A stretch of 55,812 nt of DNA, taken from Lachnospiraceae bacterium. GTDB lineage: Bacteria > Bacillota > Clostridia > Lachnospirales > Lachnospiraceae. Every line of letters begins with the position of its first letter. The stretch's first letter is position 1. The notes below the pieces were generated by a model. That model ran no database searches and was not told the origin of the DNA. It worked only from the letters and a program-made list of their open reading frames with translations. The translations under genes were made by a program, and so were the position numbers. Where the stretch lies: NCBI GenBank assembly GCA_910575835.1, contig CAJTGB010000032.1, positions 1-55,812 on the forward strand, written 5' to 3'. This document shows positions 17,398 to 25,865 of this stretch, one piece after another.

Positions 17398-18648
17398 ATG
17401 ACGGTAGAATTGATATCTGTCGGTACGGAGCTGCTGCTTGGGAATATCGTGAACACGAATGCGGCGTATCTCTCGCAGAAGTGCGCGGCGCTGGGGCTTT
17501 CCTGTTATCATCAGAGCGTGGTGGGAGACAACGAGGAGCGGCTTACTGAGGCGGTCCGTCTGGCGCTTCAGAGGTCAGACATCCTGATCTTAAGCGGAGG
17601 GCTTGGGCCTACGAAGGACGATCTGACGAAGGAAGTCACGGCGAAGGTATTCGGGAAGGAATTATACGAGGACAGCCATACGAAGGAGAGGATCGAAGAG
17701 TATTTCCGACGGGTGCACAGCGATCAGGTCACGCCGAACAACTGGAAGCAGGCGCAGGTTCCGCAGGGAGCGAAGGTGATCGACAACCATAACGGGACGG
17801 CGCCCGGACTCATATTGGAAGAGAACGGGAAGACCGTGATCCTGCTTCCGGGGCCGCCGAATGAGATCGTGCCGATGTTTGAGCGGGATGTGGCCCCGTA
17901 TCTGAACGGGATGCAGCCGGAGGGGATCTATTCGAAGATGGTGAAGATCTGTTCCATAGGAGAGAGCAAGGCGGAGACGATGATCGCCGATCTGATGGAT
18001 GCACAGACCAATCCGACCATTGCGCCTTACGCGAAGACCGGAGAAGTTCATCTTAGGGTGACGGCGAAGGCTGCCGGCGGGGAGGAGGCCGAGAGGCTGA
18101 TCGCTCCGGTGATGGATGAATTGTTCCGCAGATTTGGAGATAACATCTATACGACGGAGGAAGAGGTGACCCTTGAAGGGGCCATCGTGAATCTCCTTAA
18201 AGAGGAGAAGATGACCGTGACGACGGCGGAATCCTGCACAGGAGGCCTTCTTGCGGGAAGGATCATGAATGTGGCGGGCGCTTCCGACGTGTACAGGGAG
18301 GGATATATCACCTATTCTAATGATGCGAAGGAGCGTCTCCTGGGGGTAAGCCGCGATACGCTGGAGGAATACGGCGCGGTGAGCCGCCAGACTGCCTGTG
18401 AGATGGCCGAGGGCGCGGCCAGGGCCGCCGGTGCGGATGCTGCGCTTAGCGTGACAGGAATCGCCGGTCCCGGAGGAGGGACGAAGGACAAGCCGGTAGG
18501 GCTTGTGTATGTTGGATGCTGTGTGAAGGGTCAGACCTGCGCGAAGGAGTTTTATTTTACCGGGAACAGGGATAAGAACCGGGAATTTGCCGTGGCGAGA
18601 GCGCTGACATTCCTTCGGGAGGAACTGATCAAGATAAGAAAGCGGTAA
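17398..18648 (+). CDS. cinA: CinA, competence/damage-inducible protein
   Basis: A 416-residue two-domain protein. Residues 1-170 form a MoCF-like domain (MTVELISVGTELLLGNIVNTNAAYL begins it, split here as MTVELISVGTELLLG and NIVNTNAAYL; SGGLGPTKDDLT near 60). Residues about 250-415 form the nicotinamide-nucleotide amidase domain with AESCTGGLLAGR near 278. The usual roles are NMN deamidation or pyridine-nucleotide salvage and a link to recA. It lies 3 bases after pgsA. Confidence 0.94.
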   Translation: MTVELISVGTELLLGNIVNTNAAYLSQKCAALGLSCYHQSVVGDNEERLTEAVRLALQRSDILILSGGLGPTKDDLTKEVTAKVFGKELYEDSHTKERIEEYFRRVHSDQVTPNNWKQAQVPQGAKVIDNHNGTAPGLILEENGKTVILLPGPPNEIVPMFERDVAPYLNGMQPEGIYSKMVKICSIGESKAETMIADLMDAQTNPTIAPYAKTGEVHLRVTAKAAGGEEAERLIAPVMDELFRRFGDNIYTTEEEVTLEGAIVNLLKEEKMTVTTAESCTGGLLAGRIMNVAGASDVYREGYITYSNDAKERLLGVSRDTLEEYGAVSRQTACEMAEGAARAAGADAALSVTGIAGPGGGTKDKPVGLVYVGCCVKGQTCAKEFYFTGNRDKNREFAVARALTFLREELIKIRKR

Positions 18649-18660
18649 GGAGGCTTTGGT

Positions 18661-20127
18661 ATGGACATCAGAAGACTTGGGCAGAATGAGCTGCTGCCGG
18701 CATTACATCTTGCATGGGAGGTATTTGCGGATGAGATCGCACCGACGGTCTCGCCCGAAGGTGTGGAGTCGTTTAGCAAGTTTATCAAATACGATTATAT
18801 CAGCCAGATCTGGCAGAGAGGTCATCTGATCTTCTTTGGCGCATATGAAGACGGGGAGATCTGCGGTATGCTGGCATTAAGGGCAGACGGGCATATCGCC
18901 CTCTTCTTCGTGAAGAAGCAGTACCAGGGAAGAGGAGCCGGGCGGATGCTGTTCGGGGCAGCGTATCATTGCTGCGCCGAGCTGCTTCTTGCGGACAGGA
19001 TGACTGTGAATGCTGCGCCGGGGGCGGTAGAGAAGTATATACATATGGGGATGAGGCCTGCAGGTCAGGAGCAGGAGAAGGACGGGATGCGTTATGTTCC
19101 CATGGAGATGTATGTGAACCTTAAGATGGTCGCGCCAAGAGGAGGGAAGTCGAAGGCACCGTGGATCGCGCTGGGAGTGTATGCGCTGGTTTTTATGCTT
19201 GTTCTGACGGCTGTGGGACTTAACGCCGCCCGCATTTGGCGTGATGAGAGCTGGGGAGATGGTGGAGCGTATGACGATTATCTGGATGAGCCGGACTTCT
19301 GGGAGGAATATGGAGACAGCCTGCCGGACGACTACACAGATGAATACGACGGCGGCGAATACGGCGGCTATGAAGAGGAAGAGCCTACAGGTATCGACGC
19401 GATCCCGGAAGATATAGCCGGGGATCTGTCTTACGAGATAGAGGAAGAGACCTATACGTTCTCAGACGAAGAGAAACAGTCCATGGTGATCGAGTTCCAT
19501 GTGAATTATCCGAAGATCAGCGGATTGGCGGATAAGGGCGCGGAAGAAAAGGTGAATAAGATATTGAAGGCCCGCGCTATGGAGACCGTTAAGAGGATCT
19601 ATGAGGATCCGGCGCCGGAGATCAAGGAGAGGGTCCTGGGAGAAAATAATCCTGTATTGATCAGCTATGTGGAATACAAGGTCAGCTATGCGTCCGAGGA
19701 TCTGCTGAGTGTGGTCTATGATGACCTGAGCTATGAAGGGGGGCAGAATTATGCGTCCCAGCACCTTAGGACCTGCAATATAAGCCTTAAGAACGGAACG
19801 GCGTATGAGGTCAGGGATATCGTGAGCCTTAACAGCGGTTTCGTGGATCTGTGGCTCTCAGTTATGCGCAATGAGACGAATGACAGCGCTTTCTTATCGG
19901 AGCTTGACCAGGAAGAGATGAAGAAGGCTTTGGAGGGAGACAGCAAAGAAGGAGTCTATGTGGCGAACTTCTTCTTGGATGCCGATGGGATAGAGATCGG
20001 ATTCGATCTGAACTATGAAGAAGGCGATCCGAACGACCGGGGATATGTGTGGGTGACCGCACCGTTTACCCTGGATGAGCTCCGGGAATATGCATCGGGA
20101 AGTACGTTCTGGAATGAGATAGAGTAA
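18661..20127 (+). CDS. GNAT-like N-terminus fused to a membrane-anchored DUF3298-like domain
   Basis: A 488-residue protein in three parts. Residues 1-155 look like a GNAT acetyltransferase (FFVKKQYQGRGAGRMLF near 80-96 is the acetyl-CoA loop). One membrane helix lies near 167-187 (LGVYALVFMLVLTAVGL). A very acidic Gly/Tyr/Asp-rich linker (residues 195-245) leads to an extracellular domain of about 230 residues. That domain has LSYEGGQNYASQHLRT and a C-terminal FTLDELREYAS, similar to DUF3298/RsiV-type domains. It would place an acyltransferase inside and a sensory domain outside. It directly precedes the selenoprotein cluster, 21 bases before saoC. A role there is only inferred. Confidence 0.75.
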   Translation: MDIRRLGQNELLPALHLAWEVFADEIAPTVSPEGVESFSKFIKYDYISQIWQRGHLIFFGAYEDGEICGMLALRADGHIALFFVKKQYQGRGAGRMLFGAAYHCCAELLLADRMTVNAAPGAVEKYIHMGMRPAGQEQEKDGMRYVPMEMYVNLKMVAPRGGKSKAPWIALGVYALVFMLVLTAVGLNAARIWRDESWGDGGAYDDYLDEPDFWEEYGDSLPDDYTDEYDGGEYGGYEEEEPTGIDAIPEDIAGDLSYEIEEETYTFSDEEKQSMVIEFHVNYPKISGLADKGAEEKVNKILKARAMETVKRIYEDPAPEIKERVLGENNPVLISYVEYKVSYASEDLLSVVYDDLSYEGGQNYASQHLRTCNISLKNGTAYEVRDIVSLNSGFVDLWLSVMRNETNDSAFLSELDQEEMKKALEGDSKEGVYVANFFLDADGIEIGFDLNYEEGDPNDRGYVWVTAPFTLDELREYASGSTFWNEIE

Positions 20128-20148
20128 CGGCCGGGAAGAGGGTATACA

Positions 20149-20751
20149 GTGGATAGAACATTTTTTAAGAGCGCTAAAGCGAAGATCCTGATCATTATTC
20201 TGGTCGTTTTCGCGGGATTCCTGCTCAGGGGACGGCTTGACGGCCTGTATGAAAAGCAGCAGACGAGACAGGGCGCGGGAGAGGTCAATGTATATTCAGA
20301 TGGAGAGCGGGTTGGAAGAGGCTTGTCTTATGCCGAGAATGTGCCTGAGGACCATCCGATCCTTGGGGCATTTTATGAGGAGTATCCTGAGGCTGAGGTG
20401 CTGGTTGCCTGTGAGGAAGATCTTACCGATGACGGGCTTAAGGACCTGGTAGTAATCTTTGCTACTACGGAAGACGACGAGCATGTGGGAAGTGAGAATC
20501 TTGGGAGGCACAAGCACATCAGGCTTACGGTTGCAGTGGATTCCGGGGACGGGAAGGTTTATCAGTTCACGGATCCGATCCCGGCTCCTGTTGAGAATCA
20601 GAAGATCCAGTTCCAGAATATTGATAAGAAGGACGAGATAGAATTCGTCCTCCAGGGACAGAAGGATAACAAGGTAGGATACGGTATCTTCCGGGTCGTG
20701 GAAGGAGAGACCGTGAATCTGTTCGGAGAAGGAATGGAGGACTGCTGATAG
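20149..20751 (+). CDS. saoC: membrane-anchored selenoprotein ending Cys-Sec-COOH (SaoC-like)
   Basis: A 200-residue protein from a GTG start behind AGAGGG. One N-terminal membrane segment (residues 13-27, KILIIILVVFAGFLL) places the rest outside. The frame ends EGMEDC, TGA, TAG. With TGA at 20746-20748 decoded as selenocysteine, the C-terminus becomes Cys199-Sec200-COOH. A 7-bp hairpin with loop GATT starts 18 nt after the TGA, as a bacterial SECIS should. I recall a family described as Cys-Cys-COOH (seleno)protein SaoC in selenoprotein-associated clusters, and this fits it. A terminator follows. A naive call would stop one residue early and miss the active pair. Confidence 0.75.
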
Positions 20752-20777
20752 AAGCTTCAATTAGAGATTTCTAATTA
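20749..20777 (+). promoter_or_regulatory. candidate bacterial SECIS of saoC
   Basis: AATTAGA (20759-20765) pairs perfectly with TCTAATT (20770-20776) around the loop GATT. The loop G lies 18 nt after TGA. It falls outside coding sequence, so its perfect pairing is not forced by protein conservation. Confidence 0.65.
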
Positions 20778-20781
20778 TGGT

Positions 20782-20830
20782 AAGATCACTTGCTTAAGGC
20801 TTATGAAAGCTTTTTGACAGGTGATCTTTT
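20782..20830. terminator. bidirectional terminator between saoC and the response regulator
   Basis: AAGATCAC (20782-20789) pairs with GTGATCTT (20821-20828), followed by TT on the plus side and preceded by an A-rich stretch that serves the minus strand. It sits exactly between converging genes. Confidence 0.65.
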
Positions 20831-21542
20831 AAGATGGATCGGGATAGAAGCAATAGCCTCTTCCCCACACGGTGGTCAGATATCTTGGCTTGGAGGGATC
20901 GTCTTCGATCTTATCCCGCAGACGCTTGATGTAGACAAGGATGGAGTTGTCATCCGTGATCTCGCACTTCCAGACTTTGGTGAAGATCTCTTGCTTGGTC
21001 AATAAGACTTCCGGATTCTCCATGAAAAAGCACAGCAGGGCGAATTCCTTAGAAGACAGGGCAATCTCGCTGCCGTTCTTACAGACGGTCTGGGAGTGAA
21101 AATGCAATGTAAACGCGCCGATCTGCGCGGTGGCGGGCAATGTCACCTCCGAAGCGGCGGCAGGTGCATACTGCTGCGTCCTCCTTACAATGGCACGGAT
21201 CTTGGATACCAGTACCGCCTTGCTGAAGGGTTTTGTCATATAATCATCCGCACCGAGACCCAGACCTTCTACCTGGGCGGAATCCTCCTCACGGCCGCTT
21301 AAGAGAACCACAGGAGTGAGGATCCGGCGGCTTCTAAGTTCTCTTAGCATAGAGAATCCGTCCTGTCCCGGCATCATAATATCGAGCAGGATCAGGTCGA
21401 AGGACTGACGATCAAGGCAGGCGAAAGCGTCGGCACTGTTCGAAGCGCACACTGCGTCTATCTCTTCATGCTTCAGTACGGAGGATATGGCTTTTAAAAC
21501 GGGCGTCTCATCATCTACGATGAGGACGGTGATATGGGACAT
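20829..21542 (-). CDS. OmpR/PhoB-family response regulator
   Basis: A 237-residue two-domain regulator. The receiver has acidic pocket VDDE near residues 9-12, phosphoacceptor Asp in LILLDIMMPGQDG near 54, Ser/Thr in VVLLSGR and Lys in YMTKPF near 105. A winged helix-turn-helix DNA-binding domain covers about 140-235 and ends VWGRGYCF. The probable partner is the histidine kinase at 23986-25638. The two are separated by the LysR gene and a binding-protein gene, but all lie within the selenoprotein cluster, which suggests control of it. Confidence 0.9.
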   Translation of the reverse strand: MSHITVLIVDDETPVLKAISSVLKHEEIDAVCASNSADAFACLDRQSFDLILLDIMMPGQDGFSMLRELRSRRILTPVVLLSGREEDSAQVEGLGLGADDYMTKPFSKAVLVSKIRAIVRRTQQYAPAAASEVTLPATAQIGAFTLHFHSQTVCKNGSEIALSSKEFALLCFFMENPEVLLTKQEIFTKVWKCEITDDNSILVYIKRLRDKIEDDPSKPRYLTTVWGRGYCFYPDPS

Positions 21543-21585
21543 TCTATGTATACCTGCCTTTCTGGTTCTGTCTGATATTCAGATC

Positions 21586-22500
21586 TTATGAAGCGGGATA
21601 TCTCTCTGCGCAGAACCCGCGCAGGGCCTCGGCGGTATGGACTGCCGCCGTACTTAGATGCCGGTCTCTGTGGTACATGAGATAGATCTGCCGTTTTGCA
21701 TTCACATGATCGAAGGAGAATTCCAACACTTTCTGCCGGTCTAAGGATTCCTTAGCCGCGGTCCTGCTGATAAATGCGACCCCGCCGCCCGCTTCAACCG
21801 TCCTTCGTACCAGCTCTGAGGATTCGAACTGCGCCGCTACGCGCAGGGAAGCGTGATTCAGCTTCAGGCCTTCCTCCACATTCTCGGATGCGTTTTTGGT
21901 CCCGCTTCCAAGCTCCCGTATCACGAACCATTCATTGCGCAGCTGTTCGATGGGGAAATGTCCGTTCAGATTCCTGTATTTGGTATGATTGGGCGTGATC
22001 AGGATGATCTCGTCTTCAAAAAGAACCTCTGAATATATCTTTTCATTGCCGCTGGTGAGGCCGCCGATCCCGATCTCTACGTCATAGTTCAGGATCTTCT
22101 GCAGTACGTTGCCGCTGTCGCCTTCCGATATCCGAAAATTCACGTCCCCGTGCTTCATCCTGAACCATGGCAGAAAATGCGGGAACATATAATATCCCGG
22201 AACAGAAGAAACTGCGATGGAGACGGTCTTCCCGGATTCGTTTTCATTCCGGTTCAGATGCTCTAAGGCACGATTCTCTGTCTCTAATAATTGCAGGGCG
22301 AACGGATAGAAGACCCGCCCCTCTTCTGACAGTACGATATCCTTAGTGGAGCGCACCAAAAGCTGCACTCCTAATTCCAACTCCAACTGCTTAATGTGCG
22401 TACTGATCGTCGGCTGCGACAGGTATAAGTATTTGGCGGCCAGCGAAAAGCTTTTATAATTTACTACTCCGATAAAACTTCTTACATATTCTAAACGCAT
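21586..22500 (-). CDS. LysR-family transcriptional regulator
   Basis: A 304-residue LTTR. The N-terminal winged helix (residues 1-60, SFSLAAKYLYLSQPTISTHIKQLE) is followed by a type 2 periplasmic-binding-like effector domain. It is divergent from the binding-protein gene at 22696, with 195 AT-rich bases between. That is the usual LysR arrangement in which it activates the divergent gene in response to a substrate. The CysB/CbbR-like subgroup is possible but not certain. Confidence 0.92.
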   Translation of the reverse strand: MRLEYVRSFIGVVNYKSFSLAAKYLYLSQPTISTHIKQLELELGVQLLVRSTKDIVLSEEGRVFYPFALQLLETENRALEHLNRNENESGKTVSIAVSSVPGYYMFPHFLPWFRMKHGDVNFRISEGDSGNVLQKILNYDVEIGIGGLTSGNEKIYSEVLFEDEIILITPNHTKYRNLNGHFPIEQLRNEWFVIRELGSGTKNASENVEEGLKLNHASLRVAAQFESSELVRRTVEAGGGVAFISRTAAKESLDRQKVLEFSFDHVNAKRQIYLMYHRDRHLSTAAVHTAEALRGFCAERYPAS

Positions 22501-22695
22501 AATTTTTCTCTAAAGTCCCCCTGTTTTTATTATATTGCCTTTTGTACTTTCGGTCTAATTGAAAATGATGATAAATTTAGCGGCTTTATTTAAAATGCTA
22601 ATATATTTTATTACTTCTTTTTCTTAGATGATACATCTGCTATGATGTTTTTGAAATATTAATAATTATTAATTTTTACCAGAAGGGGGATACCA

Positions 22696-23970
22696 ATGAA
22701 AAAGAAAATAATTGCAGCGCTTTTAGCTGCGGCAATGCTTGCGTCTCTTCTTACAGCCTGCCATAACAGCAGCGAGTCGAATACGGTAGATGTTGAATCC
22801 ACAGATTTTGATCCTAAAAAGGCAGTGGAAGACTATGAGTTCGGCGAGTTAAGCGAGGAAGAGAAGAACTATACGGTAGAGATGGGATATTTTAACTGCG
22901 ACCATATGTGCGCTTCGATTATCGGCGAGAAGTCCGGGATCTATGAAGCCCTCGGCTTAAAGGTCAACCTCACCAAATCTGCGGAGACGGTGAACGCTCT
23001 CATAAGCGGCGCGATGGACGTGGGATATATCTTTTTCAGCAAGAACCTGATGGCGGATGATTCTCCGGTCTACCAGGCGGCGGCAAACCATCTGGGCGGT
23101 TCCCGCTATCTTGTGGTAAGCAATGATATTGATGCGGAGGATTATCTTGCCGTTGAAGGCAAGACCATCGCTATGGATGCGGAGCCTCAGTTTAACTCCG
23201 AATGGAGAAAATGGGCTGAGGAGTACGGATTCTCTTTTATGCCGGAAGATTATGACATTGTTGCTATGGGGCAGAAGGACGCTATGTTCGCGCTGAAGGC
23301 CGGGCAGATCGATGCATTTACCTGCTGTGATCCTTATGCTTCGCAGGCAGAGTTCGAAGGCTTTGGGAAGATCATGTGCATCAGCTGGGGTGCGAATCTG
23401 GAGGAAGGCGAGCTTCTTACCGAAGAGAATGCCGGAACCTGCTGCAGTTACGCAATGTCTGTAGAATTCAGGGAGAAGTATCCAGAGCTTGCGCGCCGTC
23501 TGATCTATGCACACATGCTTTCTGTCAAATACCTGTATGAGCATCCGTATAATGCGGCTATGATGTTCGCCGACGGCTTCGATGTGGATCCTTATGTAGG
23601 TCTCCGTACCGTATATATGAAGACGGTGGCAGAGGGCCGTACTATCACCTGGCAGTGGTCGGAGAAGACGATGCAGAACGATGAGGACTTCCAGACACAA
23701 TGGAAGGATCCGGCCGTACCGGAGGAGGATATTATCTTTGCCAAGGATTCCATGAAATCTCTGGAGCTGTCCAATGAGATCTTCGAGGAGGCGAGAATCC
23801 CGGATTTTGATGAATTCATCAGTGAATCTGTCGAGGATAAGTTCCCGCTTGGAATGACCTTCGAAGACTGGTACAATGCCGCGAAGAAGATCGATAATAT
23901 CTCGGATGAGGACGCGATCGACATCACCAAGACCGCAACGCCTTATCTGAATGAAAACGCAGAGGAATAA
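22696..23970 (+). CDS. ABC transporter substrate-binding lipoprotein (TauA/SsuA/NMT1-like), Cys-rich
   Basis: A 424-residue lipoprotein with signal peptide and lipobox LLTAC near residues 18-22. The mature part has the NMT1/SsuA-like order: EKSGIYEALGLKVNL, an AETVNALISGAMDVGY block, and AGQIDAFTCCDPYASQ. It is unusually rich in cysteine for an extracellular binding protein (FNCDHMC near 75, TCCDP near 213, GTCCSYAMS near 252), which suits a thiophilic ligand. The permease (saoP) and ATPase (saoA) of matching type lie downstream in the cluster, so it probably feeds that transporter. AGGGGG precedes the ATG and a TATGAT box is at 22641-22646. Confidence 0.85.
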   Translation: MKKKIIAALLAAAMLASLLTACHNSSESNTVDVESTDFDPKKAVEDYEFGELSEEEKNYTVEMGYFNCDHMCASIIGEKSGIYEALGLKVNLTKSAETVNALISGAMDVGYIFFSKNLMADDSPVYQAAANHLGGSRYLVVSNDIDAEDYLAVEGKTIAMDAEPQFNSEWRKWAEEYGFSFMPEDYDIVAMGQKDAMFALKAGQIDAFTCCDPYASQAEFEGFGKIMCISWGANLEEGELLTEENAGTCCSYAMSVEFREKYPELARRLIYAHMLSVKYLYEHPYNAAMMFADGFDVDPYVGLRTVYMKTVAEGRTITWQWSEKTMQNDEDFQTQWKDPAVPEEDIIFAKDSMKSLELSNEIFEEARIPDFDEFISESVEDKFPLGMTFEDWYNAAKKIDNISDEDAIDITKTATPYLNENAEE

Positions 23971-23985
23971 TTAAGATATTTGGTT

Positions 23986-25638
23986 CTACATATTTACCCG
24001 GGGGAAATCCAGAATAAATAAGGTGCCTTTGCCTTCTTCGGTCTTTACACGGATGGTGCCGCCGTGTTCTTCGGTCAGGCGCTTCACGACCGTAAGGCCG
24101 ATTCCGGTTCCTTCTCCCGGCTGCTTAGTCGTAAAGAACGGATGAAATACCTTCTGCCTGATATCCGGCGCGATTCCGGTTCCGGTATCTTCCACAACTA
24201 AGCGCACGCATTGTCCGTCGTCTGTGCTGAGTCCGAACTGGATCCGAAGAGTTCCTCCGTTTTGCATGGCGTGGAGGGCGTTTGTGGTCAGATTCAGCAG
24301 GATTTGGTTCAGTGCGCCTAACTGTCCGTGGACGTAATAAGGAGTCCGGCTGATATTCTCTTTCAGCCGGATTTCCTTTGGAAGCAGTTTTTTTACGATA
24401 TTCGCGGCTTCCTGTATGGCAAACGACGCGTCGTAGTCCGTATAGACCTTCTCGGCCTTTCCCTGGCGGCTGTAGCTTAGAAGCTGCCGTGCCAGTTCCT
24501 CGCATCTGCCGGCGGAACTTCTCAACTCGGCAATTTCTTCCGGCATTTCTGCGGAGACGATATCATTTTCCTCTAACAGGTCTGCGTACAGCACGATCGG
24601 GGTCATGAGATTGTTGAATTCATGGGCGATAGAACCGGTCAATACGCTCATGGTTTTAGAATGGTTGTATTTCTGCATCAGCCCCTCCTGCTCCTTCATA
24701 GCCTCGTTCAATGTCTTTTCATGCTGCAGCTCTCTGACGAGCGTAACTTCCTTTTTCTGCTGCTCCGAGATCTTATAGATCAGAATACTTGCCCAGACCA
24801 TGGCGGCCGCCCCCAGCAGACAGAAGTATAGGGCGATCCGTTCGATCGGCTGTATCACCTTCTCATAATCTTCGATGATATAGAGATAAAATTCTTCTTC
24901 TGCGATCTTAAGAGATTCACACGCGATTAATTTTTGCGTCTTCTTCGGAGTTCCGTTCTCCGTCTCGTAGACCCATTCGACAGTGCATCCATTCTTAGCC
25001 GTATGCGCAAGCGAGACTGCCTTGTCCGAGTAGTTCCCAGGCATGACTGTCATCCCGTCGGCTCCGTTCACAATACAATACCTGTCATTGTCAAGCCGGA
25101 GGCTTGATAATGCCTGTTCCTGCGCATAGATCTCATCCAAATTCAGCTCCGCTAGCACATACCCTGTGATACTTCCGTCTGCGCCTACCGCTTTCGTCAT
25201 GTACAGGGCATAGTACCCTTCCCGGGAGCGTTTTACAGGTCCGGTGATGACTGCTCCCGGACTCTTTTTGGCCTGTTCGCATAGCTTTCGTTCCCATTCC
25301 TTTTGCCTGTTAAGTTCGAAGAGAGGGATATACCTGCCCTTTTCCCTGAGTCTCATTAACCCGGTCTCAATATCCTTCGTCTCTGCCATGCTGCCGGAGA
25401 ATACGGCATAGAGCAGGTTTGCTTTGGCTTCGAGGCTTGACTGCAGGCTCTTGGCATTGACCTTGGCAAGGCTCTTCAGGCTTTCCTGCTCATTTGCCAC
25501 AATAGAATTCTTCACATCGTTATAGCTGAATATGGCTGCGCCAAGCAGCAGGATTACCCCTGCGGCGGTAATTATGATCTGTTTCCTTAATCTCTTCTTC
25601 ATAGATACCTCAAACAGTTTCCTAGATCCCTTCTTCAT
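23986..25638 (-). CDS. membrane sensor histidine kinase
   Basis: About 550 residues. One N-terminal membrane helix, an extracellular Cache-like sensor of about 230 residues and a second helix (YFCLLGAAAMVWASILIY) lead to the kinase. The H-box SIAHEFNNLMTPIVLYADLL holds the phosphoacceptor His. N-box LLNLTTNALHAM, G1 VEDTGTGIAP and G2 GEGTGIGLTVV are intact. The 5' end is odd: a 36-bp tandem duplication repeats ribosome site plus start, so ATG at 25638 or at 25602 could be used; I give the longer. It is convergent with the binding-protein gene and likely partners the response regulator at 20829. Confidence 0.88.
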   Translation of the reverse strand: MKKGSRKLFEVSMKKRLRKQIIITAAGVILLLGAAIFSYNDVKNSIVANEQESLKSLAKVNAKSLQSSLEAKANLLYAVFSGSMAETKDIETGLMRLREKGRYIPLFELNRQKEWERKLCEQAKKSPGAVITGPVKRSREGYYALYMTKAVGADGSITGYVLAELNLDEIYAQEQALSSLRLDNDRYCIVNGADGMTVMPGNYSDKAVSLAHTAKNGCTVEWVYETENGTPKKTQKLIACESLKIAEEEFYLYIIEDYEKVIQPIERIALYFCLLGAAAMVWASILIYKISEQQKKEVTLVRELQHEKTLNEAMKEQEGLMQKYNHSKTMSVLTGSIAHEFNNLMTPIVLYADLLEENDIVSAEMPEEIAELRSSAGRCEELARQLLSYSRQGKAEKVYTDYDASFAIQEAANIVKKLLPKEIRLKENISRTPYYVHGQLGALNQILLNLTTNALHAMQNGGTLRIQFGLSTDDGQCVRLVVEDTGTGIAPDIRQKVFHPFFTTKQPGEGTGIGLTVVKRLTEEHGGTIRVKTEEGKGTLFILDFPRVNM

Positions 25639-25652
25639 AGATACCTCAAACA
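25594..25652. repeat. 36-bp tandem duplication at the kinase 5' end
   Basis: A 23-base identical unit occurs at 25594-25616 and 25630-25652, a period of exactly 36 bases. Each copy carries GAGGT and ATGAAG, duplicating the translation start and adding 12 residues in frame. Confidence 0.9.
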
Positions 25653-25734
25653 AATTGCAGTGATCGCTGTTCTAAGTTAAATGTCCATGCAGCCATGCCT
25701 GCATGCCCGCTTGGCTCGTTGCCCGCGGGAATAA

Positions 25735-25785
25735 AAAAGCCGCCGGAGAATATTTCTTTATATGAGATATTCTCCGGCAGCCTTT
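25735..25785 (-). terminator. terminator of saoP
   Basis: GCCGGAGAATAT (25742-25753) pairs perfectly with ATATTCTCCGGC (25767-25778). On the minus strand it is followed by TTTTTTA; on the plus strand by CTTTTTG. It may also serve other transcripts. Confidence 0.85.
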
Positions 25786-25865
25786 TTGCAGACGGCGGCA
25801 ACCCGGTGGCCATGCCGTGATTCCGTCTGTCTTGTTTGTTTACATGGAACATCTGCCTCTTATGA

